From positions 1 to 27,645 of the forward strand of contig FWCC01000261.1 of NCBI GenBank assembly GCA_900169235.1: 27,645 nt of DNA, written 5' to 3'. Position numbers and translations under genes: made by a program. The DNA comes from Zarea fungicola. Taxonomy: Eukaryota > Ascomycota > Sordariomycetes > Hypocreales > Cordycipitaceae. Shown here in pieces: positions 1-11,015 of the stretch (the stretch's first letter is position 1; each line of letters begins with the position of its first letter). Below the pieces are notes generated by a model. The model did not search any database. It saw only the letters and a program-made list of their open reading frames with translations, and was not told the DNA's origin.

Positions 1-2086
1 AGGGAGGTGTGATTTAGGCGTCCTGGGAGGAGGACGATGCTGCCGATGCTATCAAGGTTTTTGCCGAAAACTACGGATAGAACCCCCAGCCTCCAATACA
101 GGGTGATGCGAGTCAAAATACCAGCAGAAGTGCCTCCATGGCCACGATGCGAATGAGACTAGTCATCCGCGTCATGCCTAGCTGGGAGGAGAGCCTCGGC
201 GAGCGCGGAGACTTCACGTTTTTGGACTGGTACGCGAATTAACACTGAGATGCGCTCTTGAGGGATTTCCCTCTCCAACCTTTGTTATTTCTGCGAATGG
301 CACAACAATTTCACTACTTGACGCATAGTAGCCCCGTGTCTGAACTTCACCGAGCCCTTGTTTCAATGTTCTGAGGATGCATTCGCCAACTTTCGCGCCA
401 CAAGTTTAGCTCCAATGTCATGGGGAAGTGTCTCTGTCCTGCTTAGTCGTCATCCAAGCAGATGATTGGTAAGGAGATGTTGGGTCACCAGACTCCTTTG
501 CGCTCAGCGGGAGGCCTTTGTCAACTACGTTCAGACTACGCAAGAGTGTGCAAAATCGCATGGTGGAGGAAATCCGGCCTTCTTTCCCGATACCCGCACC
601 ACTCCTTATGGACCTCGCATCCAGGCCAATATTTCAGCCTACGACAGTCGTGGAAGCGCTGCCTTGAGTGGGCAAGTTACACTGGCTGAACACACTCAGA
701 GGCGTATTCCTTGCCAACCCAGTCATGCTAAAGGCTTATCTCGTACCCCCGCACTGTTCCTCCAAAATCATGCTGGATTTTTTTGCCAATCTCTCGGATG
801 ATTGATGCCGGTGTTTTGCACTTTTGCCCTGCCTTGCAAGACTATGTCTGATGAGCTTTAAGAGCTGCACCTCAGACATCCTGCGATATTTGAACTTGGT
901 GCATATCCGCACCTTGATGCCGCACAAATGAAGTTGATGACGATCGAGACAATCAAGGCGTCATGTCGGTAACAGAAAAAAAGAGCTCTACTGCCACAAT
1001 ACAGCCTTTTATTATAATAGTAATAAATATGCTAAAATATTGTATAAATAAAATTAAGGAAATTAAGGAAGTTAAGAAGATTAAGAAGATTAAGAAGATT
1101 AAGAATATTAAGAAAAATAGTACTAAATTTTAAAGTTACCAAGCTGTCTGTTTTCTATATAAAGTAATGGCGTGTTGAAACCGGGAAGGCATAGCCTCAA
1201 TCTACATATTGATAGTTGATTGTGAGACCTTTTGGTGGAGCGCTCGTTTTTTCTGTCCCTTGCCTGAGCGTCTATTGTGTCCTTCACTATGGAGACGCAT
1301 GTGATTTCCCACGCAGAGCTTGCACCAACCAACCAAGGTGCCGATGCAGTAATCACATGCAGATGCACAAATCCACCTCTTGATATTTTACACGATCACT
1401 TCTCTGCGCACACGCATAGCCTCGCCACTGTCCTGCAGCATGTCGAACAGCAAACTGTTACCACCTCCTCCCGGCAACGAGGGGGCCGCGGTGAACTTGA
1501 ATAGCATCTGGTGACCAGGTGTTAACAAGTGACCTTGTATCGTGGAAATGGAGTTGATGACACGAACAAGGCATCTAGTGGCCACCGGCCGGTTGACAAG
1601 AGTTCTCCAAACGTCTGTAGTAGGAAATAGGTATTACGATATTTATGTCTGGGCACTGACTTTGAGCCACCTTTGACCATCAAGTGATAATTTCACATAG
1701 GTTATGAAGTCAATGTCAGTCGTTGTATTTTGATCTAGTGCAAAACAAATTATCCGTGGTATGCTTCATGCTTCGAGCGACTCTCCGCCCATCGTATGTA
1801 CATCACCGACCGTCTTCGGCGCTGCCACATTGCGCTGCGACCATGGCGTGATCAAATTAGCGGGGGCCTTTTAACATTTGGTATTGAACCTTCCAGGTTT
1901 AATTAAGGTTCACTCATGGATTCTGATCATGGCTACCGTCACGTCGCACCCTGGCTTTATTACCAAATCGAGAGGAATAGGCCGACATGATATGACGACT
2001 AATAAGAACTATGTATGCGAGAGTGTAGGCTACTCGCCTCACAGTATATAGAGTATAATAATGCTCATTATTTCAACAATGGCAAA
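1..2086. other. Gene-poor left flank, no confident gene
   Basis: I see no complete gene here. A 111-codon open stretch on the plus strand at 466-801 has a protein-like composition in its middle part (around FFPDTRTTPYGPRI), but no recognisable domain, introns or start context, so it is at best a gene fragment. Short reading frames ending near 90 and 240 could be further pieces of the same decayed gene; this is inference. From about 1000 the sequence becomes AT-rich and includes a 9-bp tandem repeat. Confidence 0.4.
1051..1113. repeat. 9-bp tandem repeat, unit like ATTAAGAAG
   Basis: About seven imperfect head-to-tail copies of a 9-bp unit (ATTAAGGAA grading into ATTAAGAAG and ATTAAGAAT) lie in an AT-rich stretch. 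It looks like an ordinary minisatellite with no coding role. Confidence 0.75.
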
Positions 2087-2241
2087 GGCACTTTGGCCGA
2101 GTGGTTGTAAGTACAAATTAGTGTACCCGCATTTATACGCATTCTAATTAGATGAAAAAGAAGGCGCCGTGTTCAGGGAGTCCTTGATTTCTCAGACATT
2201 CGCGGTCCGAAAGGGCGTGGGTTCGAATCCCACAGGTGTCA
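2087..2241 (+). tRNA. tRNA-Leu(CAG), copy 1, with D-loop insertion and anticodon-loop intron
   Basis: The acceptor arms GGCACTT and AGGTGTC pair over seven positions (with G-U pairs), followed by discriminator A2241. The D-stem is GCC/GGC, the anticodon stem CCGTG (2167-2171)/CGCGG (2201-2205), and the T-arm GTGGG-TTCGAAT-CCCAC. A short variable stem (TCC/GGG) marks a class II tRNA. The anticodon CAG is at 2174-2176. A canonical intron of 22 nt (2178-2199) follows position 37. The box A match TGGCCGAGTGG is at 2094-2104 and box B GGTTCGAATCC at 2220-2230. A six-T Pol III terminator follows. The D-loop is interrupted by 54 nt (2107-2160), described separately; without it the loop reads GAGTGGTTAA, typical for tRNA-Leu/Ser. 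Decodes CUG codons. The body is identical to copy 2. Confidence 0.9.
2107..2160 (+). other. Intron-like insertion in the D-loop of tRNA-Leu copy 1
   Basis: The 54-nt insertion starts GTAAGTA, contains TTCTAATTAG about 15 nt before its end, and ends AAAAAG. These match a fungal donor, branch site and acceptor. Exact GT...AG removal joins GTGGTT to AAGGCG. A hairpin is also possible, since AATTAG near the 5' side can pair with CTAATT near the 3' side, so processing by tRNA endonuclease cannot be excluded. Confidence 0.7.
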
Positions 2242-2251
2242 GATATCTTTC

Positions 2252-2257
2252 TTTTTT
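2252..2257 (+). terminator. Pol III terminator of tRNA-Leu copy 1
   Basis: A run of six T residues starts 11 bases after the discriminator base. Confidence 0.8.
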
Positions 2258-5174
2258 GGATATTTCCAAAATCCCCGTACGCGAATGCCGCATTTTTTTT
2301 TTGCAGGAGGGTGTGGCATTGGCGGCGGGTAGCTGGCGCAAGGACACTGTATCAATGACAAAGACCCACTCCGGTATATTAGCGGTTGGTCCGCAACGGG
2401 TAGAACTGTAGGAAAATGAAACAGAATAATCGAAAATCAAACAAGATATCTAATTCTGTGACTACGATTTGATGGAAGCACATGCAACATATCAAACTCT
2501 GCGCCGATGTAACGTCGAGGCCGAGGCAGTGAGCTCCGTCAACGACGTATCCGTCTTCCAGAACTACGGCGTAATATGGGCGATACAAACAACAAAAGCC
2601 AGGACTCCAGTACCATTATGCCAGACACAGGAGAGCCCGCCAGCGATGACAAATGACTCTCGCTTGCCTGGATGTTTTCCGCAGAGCTAGAGCGGTCCAG
2701 AAACGCCCAAGAAGCCACCACTAACCGCAACTTCACAGGTCTGGGATGCCCTCAACGGCACAGGCTGCTCAGGCACAATGATGACATAAACAATTCCAGG
2801 CCCGCCACTATCAAACGTGCGCGTTTGACGAGCATAAGCCTTCTGAGACCAATATGGGATGATGGGATGGAGGGCGAGCAGTATAGCATCGAATTGCCGG
2901 TCGGAAATGTCGCCTCGGCAGAGCTGTATTAGAATGACTCTGGCCAGCGTAACGTAAGAGCCGCTTCCTTGCAAAAAAAATTCACACGTATATCCACCAA
3001 TGTAGTTTTTATAACTTGGTTTCAAATTATTATAAAATGCAGGGCGACGCTGATGTTTACGAATCGCCGATTACCGAAAGGTCGTTAATTGCGCAATGCG
3101 CTGCGATGTGAGTTGCGTCGTCTTTATTTGGTACACGTATATATTTTATAAGCGATATTGTTAGATCCAAGACCTTGCCAGTCTTCACCCTCGAGGAACA
3201 GAGGCACAGAATACAGGCCCACAACATGCGCCAGACGTGAGCGCTGACCTCAGCGTCGATCGCAGCCATACTGACAGCTTCCACATTATACACAAACTGC
3301 ATTCCTAATCTGCTATAGCAGATATCATAAGGAGAGCTGTATCAATCTTGCCAGCCATTCATGAAGAGCCTAGCATAGGCTTGCAACACGCGGGGAATTT
3401 GTTGCAGCTTACTAAGGTGGCACACACAGCTGCTCGTGGGGCTAGCATTGCTTACCCATTCCACGAAGATGTCCATGCACAACGCCGCTCAATCAATATT
3501 AAGCATGGACGTCCTGTCCTAACCCTACTACAGACGATACGACCAGATGGTGACACAGTTAACGTGACACGCTAGAAGTATGAGACACTGCGCGCAGGTA
3601 CAGTTAAGACTAGTACATTGTTGCATAGACAATGCAGCGGTTTCCGAACACCACGGTCCATCAGCACACTAACTCATGCACGTAGGCCGAAAATGCGATT
3701 GCGATGGTCCAAAACCCAGGTATCGTAGCCAACGCCTCCCACGAACAAACGCAATAGCAGGTACCCAACGAGACGATGTCATATAAGAGTGCGACACACA
3801 AACAATTGAGGCCGCGCAACAAAGGCGCCTGCCAGAGGATGCGACACTGGACAGACCAATAATAAGAGCCAAGATAAAGACACAGGAAACACTGCACCCG
3901 AGCTTGCGCCGGCAGTCGATACCGCACACACACATGTGGTGACGCCAACGCCACCCACATCCACGCCTACAACCAGGACACAGAGTTATCCATCATGACT
4001 CTTGAACTCAGGACGAGATGATTAAACACAGGACAAGAGGCTTACCATGTGAATGGTTCAGTGAAAGTAATACTAGCTTAGTATTTAGACAACGAGGGCC
4101 GTATCTACATTACAGCAGATGGTCACGTAGTGGAAGGATGGGTATACCTTCCCTGGCACAGATAAAACTAGCTAGGGAATACAGCACCTCTCATAAGTCA
4201 ATTAACCTTACACCAACAACGGGCCAACAAGCCTGACAAAATGTAGGAATCGGACAAGAGGCAGGCATAAACACTTCTGAATTCCAGTCATGCCTGGTCT
4301 GTCCACCAGGCTTTGCGTATTTTCTTCTGTATACTAAGTTATTGACCACACCTATTAGAAACTGGGCTGTAAACGGACGAAGCTGGTGTAAAGTTGCTCC
4401 ACTCGATTGATGTATGTAGCTAGCATTCCTCTTGAATGGTACGGCTCTGTCCTCGATGTCATTTACGCGACATGTCTTCTTCGTGGAACTAGTGATACAT
4501 TGTAGAGAACTTGGTATAATGCAGTGCTGGTCCTGAATAAAAATACAGGAAGGCTTTGTTGTGATGCTACAGGATGTAAAAAGAACTATCGGAAAAAAAG
4601 GACACCGAACTGGTTTTGCAGTCCCCCCAGCAGTGCCTTTGTCACATACCATGGCTACCACCTTGTCTGGGTGTCGTGGCCAAGGCGCGGCGCCTGTTGC
4701 TAAATGTCTTTAAATTGAAACCGGTCGATTTAAGGTATTGGGGCGTTTGAACTCTACTTACAACCACTTGGCCAAGGTGCCTTATGTTTTCGGTTAGCAA
4801 ATTGTGAGTTATTTTTATATATGATACAAAACCCTTGCATGCACTCTCGATCAGTTACTGAGCCAGCCAGTGCTACAATTCGGTATCAAGCACGTTCATT
4901 CATAAGCGCTACTAAATAAAGAAAATCACCATATATGGTATTTTTGAGTTGGTCAAATAAAAAAAACGCAGCGGAATTCGATGCACAATGTTAAACACGG
5001 CCATCTTTGCTCTCAAAACAAAATGTTTAATCCGTCTCGTGGCTGATGGTTTGGGTGACACTCCGCCAGCTGTACATCATCCACAAGCCGTCCTGCACCC
5101 TGCTATACTATACGGCGATCACGGCATGATCGAGTACAGCATTTTATTTCGACAATCGACAACTATATGCCAGT

Positions 5175-5192
5175 TTAATGTGCATTGGCCAA
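5175..5192. repeat. Palindrome family, diverged copy
   Basis: TTAATGTGCATTGGCCAA retains the core and right arm of the palindrome; the left arm is eroded. Confidence 0.5.
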
Positions 5193-5244
5193 ACTCAGTA
5201 ATACAAACCACATAGCATTCAGCCAGTGCGAGATGCGGGTAATT

Positions 5245-5269
5245 TTGCTAATGTGCATTTGCCAAGGCC
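5245..5269. repeat. Palindrome family copy
   Basis: TTGCTAATGTGCATTTGCCAAGGCC: recognisable left arm, GTGC centre and right arm with the GGCC extension; one arm mismatch. Confidence 0.7.
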
Positions 5270-5666
5270 TGCATAACATTGTGCACGGACATAGCGTTGA
5301 GTATAGAGCTTCAACCCACAGAACACATGCCCGGTAGAGTAGGATTGATCTTATAATTGGTACGATTTTATTGAAAGGCTGTTTCTTGTTCTATTACCTC
5401 CATGGTTGCAATCAAAGATGCTTCGGCTTGTTCTGCCACTGTGATGGCTGAACCGGCCGACGATGAGATGCACTCGCTGCCAGGTGGCGGCGTTGTCTCA
5501 ACAATTTGTCCCCAACAGTATTCAAAGATCAGATAGGATGATAGTGGATAAAATATCGATCTTGTCGCCTTCGAGTACACCTTTGTAGATGTAGCTTCTA
5601 TATTTCTTTTTTTTCCCCAAGTCCTACTGTTGTCAGCGCCCCGTGCCTCGACTTAAAACTAAAGAA

Positions 5667-8527
5667 ATGGGGGACCAAATCCATCAAAGTACACCATCGA
5701 ATGTGCTACCAGCTAAACGCAGACGTTCAGTGCATAACAACGAGGACTCTCAGTTCACTCCCAAACGTCGGATTAAGTCAGAGGATATTGATACTCTCGA
5801 CCTAGAAAGCAATGCATGTGACGGTAAGTATACACTCAGTTCTAGGTTTCTACTATGTCTAATTAATGCATAGATGATGCAGACATTGAATTACAGAACC
5901 TAGAGCCTTCTAAATCACGTGCACCGCGTTATACAATGTCAAATGTAATATTCACGGCGAAAAAATTGCAAAATATAACATTGAAAAGCGTTGTATCCGC
6001 CCCTATAGCAAGAAACAACGGTCTACCAGAACGGTTAACAGCTCTCATGGGCACAAAACCATTCGACGTCGTATACAATGATCCAAATCTGCCCGTCATA
6101 CTCGATCGCAATTTCATATCATTGGTTAAAAATATCGACAGCGAAGATAAATTTGCCCTTATGGCCCGAAATAATAAACAATGCCGCTTTTTTCTTGATA
6201 TCGACAAAGCATAGTATACTTTGGAGGTTGCAACTCAGATATGTCAAAAGCTCACCGACGCATTAAATCGATGGCCAGATATTAACGATATAAGCGCCCA
6301 AAAACGTGGCAAGACTGTACGTTCTGGAACCAATGTCCTATTTGACGCTGCTGTGAGAAGTGTCTGCCCTCACTCTCCAACGAAAGCTCCGGCACCTCGG
6401 CTTGAACTCTCCACATCAGCTAAAGACCCACGCATGAGCTGCTTCATATTTATTATTGACCCCAATCAGAATTATAAGGGCGTGCGAAAACACTTAGTCG
6501 TGCCTGAAATCGCGGATGTCCCAGAGGCAAGAAACATCATTTTAAACCACATTGGTTCAAATAAGTATGAAGGTGATGATAATGGGACTTTTAAGTCTGT
6601 CGTTGATCAGCAAGTACTAGAAGGCAAGATTACAGATCTGTCGGTTATATCTGGATTAAAGCTGTGTGAGAGGTATCTCCGCTACCTAATTGAAGAAAAT
6701 GGGCGCCTACCTAGATTTATGAGCGTAAAAGACTATGGCATATAGGAACGCTCATGGCGTCAACGCTTTGAATCTAATAAGCAGCCGAGGCTATATAATG
6801 GTCAGCAGTTAACTAACCATCTTCAACACCCAACCACAGGAATTCGAATTCAACCTTGTCGAAATCTAATGAAAAACACCAATGGTATTTGGCCTCATAT
6901 ATGCGTGTTTTCATGGGACTTTAACTTCACAAGACGAGTTACTCTTATTGGCGATCAATCCTTCATATCAACAGGCGATCCACTCAAGGCATGGCGCGAC
7001 AGGGCAAAGGAGGCAGACATCATCAACGCAGAGATCATGAGAAAACCATCACCCTTCTCTTGCTACTGTCCCGAGCGAGGATCGTCAATAAAACATCCGT
7101 GCGGAAAATGCGGCATTCAAACACCCTGCAAATATCTCTCTCCAGGCGCATATGATCTTTTACAATGCAAGTCTTGCAATGAAAGCCAAGCGAACTTGAC
7201 TAGATGCGCTGTTCGAATCGTCCGCGTTTCGTTGGAACGCTCACTTAAACACGAGTTCAGACGGCGCGGGTGGGACAAAGGCGAGAGATTCGAACAACTC
7301 CTACATGAGGGACGTGCCAAGACGATGTCTGATCTAAGCAATCAGTCTGGAACAGCGTACCTAAGTGCCTTCTCAAGAAAGCTTATCACTTACACTGCTG
7401 TCCAGAGGTATCTAATGCCTAGCGTCGACGCGGTGTTCCCATATGGGAACGACGGAAAAGGATGTGCAGTTCTGCACGCCCCGACAAATATTTGTATAAT
7501 TGAGCAAGCCCTCAATTTTATGAAAAGCATTCATCTGCCAATTACAGTTCAAAAGATTGCAGACTACTTTGTGCGTTACTCGAAACTAAAGGGTAGTGGC
7601 TATCTAGATTGGGACATTTTAGAGTCTAATCTCGTCACTGAATGTGACCGTCTCACAACAATCCGGATTAATGCAGGATGGAAGATCACCGATCGTTCAA
7701 AAACTGGAGTTACGGCTGAATTGATGGAATACCTTCGTGAAGAATGGGTGTCTGGAAAATTTCGCTCGAACCAGCCCCAGATACAACCCAATCGCCGAAT
7801 GTGGGCAAATTTGCCCAGATTCCGCCGGTGGTCTTCATCCGACAAAGTGCGCCTGCAGACTATTTTCCAGGAAATAGAAGAGTGGACTGGTGTTACGCTA
7901 CCTCAACGGTCAGGTTGTCCGTACTTTTGTCATTCGTCGACGATGCCGTCTGATTGGGACTGGTCGAAATGCCAGAATCTCATGGAGAGTCGCCTCGCAA
8001 GAATGACAGAATGGTGCAATCGCAACTGGGATACAGTCGATACCGCCGATACAATTTTTCTCGAATGCGTCTTTCAAGTATGTATTGGAAAAATGGTGAT
8101 TGTGGATGGCGACCGTGATGAAGCGATGAAACGATCATACATGGATACATATGGCGAATTCTTGGGCCTTCCCCTCAATGTATATCACCACAACCCCTTG
8201 ACTTTTGTGGTTGCCCATCGAAACCACGGGGAGCAGATGCGAACAGGCTGGCCTGCCCAACCAACTACCATAAAGGAGCGTTTAGATGGGAATACGCTCA
8301 ATAACATTCTTATCGAGTCGCGAACAAGCAATTATCTAAAGCACGACTTTCACAGCTCATTTTATTCGGAATTAAAGGAGCTTGTGAAGAGCGTGCAGAT
8401 GCCGACTGAGCTTGTGAATGAGGAGCTGCCCCTGACACCATACAACGAATTATTTGAGAGGCAAATAGAGAAACTGGAATTTGACGACGATGAGGACATT
8501 GATACCTGTCTTATTATAACCGATTAG
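5667..8527 (+). pseudogene. Primase-like (AEP-type) protein with Cys cluster, interrupted by two in-frame TAG codons
   Basis: Exon 1 is 5667-5823 (ATG; basic, with KRRR and KRR runs suggesting nuclear import). A 50-nt intron 5824-5873 has GTAAGT, CTAATT and ATAG. Exon 2 then stays open in one frame from 5874 to the TAG at 8525 except for TAG at 6212 and 6743: 936 codons if these are read as sense. Just before the first TAG is FFLDID (D161, D163), like the catalytic hhhDhD motif of archaeo-eukaryotic primases. KGVRKHLVVPEI (H259) resembles the following sxH motif, and VVDQQV (D297) could be the third acidic position. Residues about 449-487 (7061-7177) form a Cys cluster (CYC, CGKC, PC, CKSC), comparable to the zinc knuckle after the catalytic domain in UL52/PrimPol-like primases. 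The primase call is inference from short motifs; the C-terminal half is unrecognised. Convergent with the HNH gene. Another 33 open codons, starting with a KGKKRRK run, follow the TAG at 8525. Confidence 0.55.
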
Positions 8528-8685
8528 CTTCTCAAAGGAAAGAAAAGGAGGAAAGATGGCTGGAAAGAGAAGATGGCTAGAAATAAAAGATTCAGCGAGT
8601 TTACATGTACAACAACTGAGCCTCATTAAATACTGCCCCCTGTAGCGGTTCCTATTGCGCACTAGCCACCCTACTGGATTAGGGG

Positions 8686-8707
8686 TTGGCTGATGCACAG
8701 TAGCCAA
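8686..8707. repeat. Palindrome family copy
   Basis: TTGGCTGATGCACAGTAGCCAA: both TTGGCT/AGCCAA arm ends pair; centre GCAC; inner mismatches. Confidence 0.75.
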
Positions 8708-8745
8708 TCACATGCACCGATGGCTACAGGCCCAGTTATTTGAGA

Positions 8746-8770
8746 GTGGCTAATGTGCATCAGCCAAGGC
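8746..8770. repeat. Palindrome family copy
   Basis: TGGCTAATGTGCATCAGCCA core with one inner-arm mismatch, in the intergenic region between two convergent genes. Confidence 0.8.
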
Positions 8771-8889
8771 TTGTCTGGCCCCGCCCTGTGTGCTAGTGGA
8801 GCGAAATGTACGGAGCTGTACAACAACTCGGCATCAACCGAATTTTTCCGATTAGGCGGAGAATCCATGGAAGTTAAGATGATTTTAAT

Positions 8890-8905
8890 GCTAATGCGCG
8901 TTAGC
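8890..8905. repeat. Palindrome family, diverged copy
   Basis: GCTAATGCGCGTTAGC keeps the GCTAA/TTAGC arms but has a GCGC-type centre and no outer arm. Confidence 0.45.
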
Positions 8906-9068
8906 TAATCCCATAATTCTCATCAACTGGATTTTAGCTTCGCCAGGTCTGGGCACAACTACTCCGTGCAGGGCAGAGGAACGCAACGCGGGGCTTCCGA
9001 GCCACTCCCATTAGTCTCGGCCACTACAAATATTAAAAGCTATAATAAGAGAATATCGCTACATATTG

Positions 9069-9365
9069 CTAACTCCTGGGCTTTCTCATTAACCGCATCT
9101 CTGTAAACCGCGCAATAAAATCCCTTTCAGCAGAAGCAGTATCCTTTTTCACGTCATCCTCCGGTATACTCGGAGGGGTACCAGTTCTGTCTGTAGGCCT
9201 GGCGCCCCATACAGTACTAATTTGTGTCAACCCCGGGCTTGGTGGGATTGACGGGCCGGCACCATCAGAATCTGTAGCAACAGTATTGTTACTATCGAAA
9301 GTCGGCTCGAGTTGTCGGGATTGACATGGTTGAAAGCCAGGATATACTACTGGCGCCGTTCCGCC
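9069..9365 (-). other. Open in-frame extension of the HNH gene beyond its TAG
   Basis: After the TAG the same frame reads on for 98 codons without a stop, through a Pro/Ser/Thr-rich linker to a plausible polar C-terminus (SAERDFIARFTEMRLMRKPRS without its last residue is 20 aa). This is either the lost C-terminus of a mutated gene or a readthrough extension. A chance open stretch is possible but less likely at this length. Confidence 0.5.
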
Positions 9366-11015
9366 CTAAATTAACGGACCCCAATAGCGATTTGGACCCG
9401 GCTCATCGTATTCATCTTCAGATAACCCAGCTGCACCAACCAAGCATTGTATAACAGACACTGCCCAACGAAACTGCAACATGGCAAACATATTGCTGGC
9501 CTGCTCATATTTTTCATGCCGGATAGAAAACCTATCACCTTCGGAGATTTTCTGTCCAGTAATGACATGATACTCTGAGAGGTTTGCTTTAATCGACTCA
9601 TATTCGGCATGTCCCGCCATGATTTCGTCGATTGAAGTATCATCTGGCGCCTCAATGATCTCGGTAGGCCCACTGCTTGTCCGCGGCACATCATGGATTG
9701 AGAAGTGAACAAGAAAGCATTCGCGTCCATTGTCGTCTGTAGCCTTGGTGATATTGATTGGGCGAAATCCTTTGAGTCCTTTGTCGAACAGGTAGTGTAG
9801 GTATGAATTTAGAGGCAATATGTTCCAGGGTTTGTCAGATTCTCTAACTGAGCCAAGTAGCTGCTTTGCTTTATCTGCAAATTGTTGACCGAAAAGTAGT
9901 CGTGGAATGTTGAACAGCTCAATACAGAAATGTACTGAGCCGTCGCTAGCGTTGACGGAGAATGGTACAATATGGGCCTTCTCAACTGCCTCTGCCTTGC
10001 CAGTTATAACACAAAACCTACTGCTAACCTAACAATTAAATATTAGCCATACGGTGATTTAGTTGAAAAATAAAGAACTCACAGCTATAAGGGCGCGTCT
10101 GTTTGCCGGTTTCCATGAACGAGTGACAGAGGCACTCATGTTGGCTAATGGTACAGGTAGAGTGACCGGTCCAGTGGGACTTAGGTTCCGTTGCTCGTCA
10201 GCCCCCTCCCCAAATTTGCTGGTATGAGGCTCCTCTAGTATTAGGGCATTGGTGCCATGGCGCTCGCCGCTTGGGAAGAGGTATTCCATCACAGAAACAC
10301 TGTTCTGTCTCCTGCGGCCATCTGAAACTTCCACCTCCGGCTCGTTTGAAAAATGTCTAGCAAGTTTGCGCGTCATTCCACTTAATGTATGTGATACTTG
10401 AAATGTTCGTTTGCGTCGGTTGTTTGAGTTGACAGTCATTTCTCCAGGCGTACTGATGACTGTTTGCGCCGTTGCCAAATGTCTACTTTCAGTGGAAACC
10501 GGCGTGTCATTTGTCAAAGGTCCTGTGCCGACAGTAGCAGACAACACAGCCACACGTTTTTCGGCCATTTTTTGCAGTGCGTTGGCTTCAGCCCGCGAAG
10601 AGTTTTTCCCAGTAACTTGAAGGATAAAAGGTTATTAGTAATTTGGAAGGTAGTAAAAGCTATAGCACTCACAGTGAAGTGTGAAGCCCTTTGCCTGGTC
10701 GCAAACGGTCTCAAGTAAGTCGCGGTCCGCAATGAGTTCTCTTAACGCGCTGGTACTCATGGCGTAAAGCAGACCATGGATCCACCCACTGAATTTCTTC
10801 TTTAGAAGGCCCTCTGAGCTCGTGGACTTTTCAATTTGTCGCTCGTCGTTCTCTGCGATGTCTTGGTAAATCGTGGCAATTTGCTGTACCAAACTCAACT
10901 TGGACAGACACATGGCACGAGTGGAACTGAAATCGGAAACGGGCTGCAGAACAGGGATGCTTAGGATCGGGTCATCTTCCAATGTTGTCGGCATGTCGGC
11001 AGAATGTAAAGCCAT
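9366..11015 (-). CDS. Fungal HNH_2-type endonuclease, three exons; possible nonsense truncation
   Basis: Join complement of 11015-10673, 10615-10083 and 10028-9366. Introns of 57 nt (10616-10672) and 54 nt (10029-10082) both start GTGAGT, have CTAAT/CTAAC-like branch sites and end AG; the frame is kept across both. The product is 512 aa. Start chosen at the first ATG (11015). The N-terminal 290 residues are unrecognised, with a basic patch NNRRKR. The HNH_2 signature is clear at the exon 3 start: CVITG (C298), EKAHIVPFS (H311), then N361 and LNSYLHYLFDKG (H370, D374). The end QFRWAVSVIQCLVGAAG matches the usual helical tail of this fungal family. Expected role: metal-dependent DNA cleavage; target unknown. 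The frame remains open for 98 more codons after the TAG at 9366-9368, to TAG 9069-9071, so the stop may be a CAG to TAG mutation. Introns lack the palindrome found in the SNF2 gene. Confidence 0.8.

Larger units (their letters stand above)
2242..5666. other. Long intergenic stretch without a convincing gene
   Basis: Only short or compositionally odd open frames are present, the longest being a 156-codon minus-strand frame at 4191-4661 with no domain, no intron signals and no family resemblance. Minus-strand frames at 2687-3025 and 3057-3302 have somewhat protein-like composition and could be pieces of a decayed gene, but I cannot name one. Two diverged copies of the GGCTAATG palindrome lie near 5175 and 5245. 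Confidence 0.4.
8528..9068. other. Intergenic region between convergent genes, rich in palindrome copies
   Basis: This region holds the 3' ends of the plus-strand primase-like gene and the minus-strand HNH gene. No gene of its own is visible. Three palindrome-family copies (8686, 8746, 8890) and two more eroded candidates (near 8650 and 8703-8727) cluster here. Confidence 0.5.

Noticed and set aside
466..801. 111-codon plus-strand frame with protein-like middle
   Set aside because: I could not assign any family; kept only as a possible gene fragment in the flank description.
4191..4661. 156-codon minus-strand open frame
   Set aside because: No recognisable domain, poor codon pattern, no splice or start context; probably chance.
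6125..6214. A 90-nt intron removing the TAG at 6212 (GTTAAA ... GCATAG)
   Set aside because: The donor is poor, there is no branch site, and it would delete the FFLDID motif; kept as a remote alternative.
6212..9368. UAG reassigned to a sense codon in this genome
   Set aside because: The extended HNH frame itself ends in TAG and there is no sign of altered decoding; simple CAG to TAG mutation explains the data with fewer assumptions.
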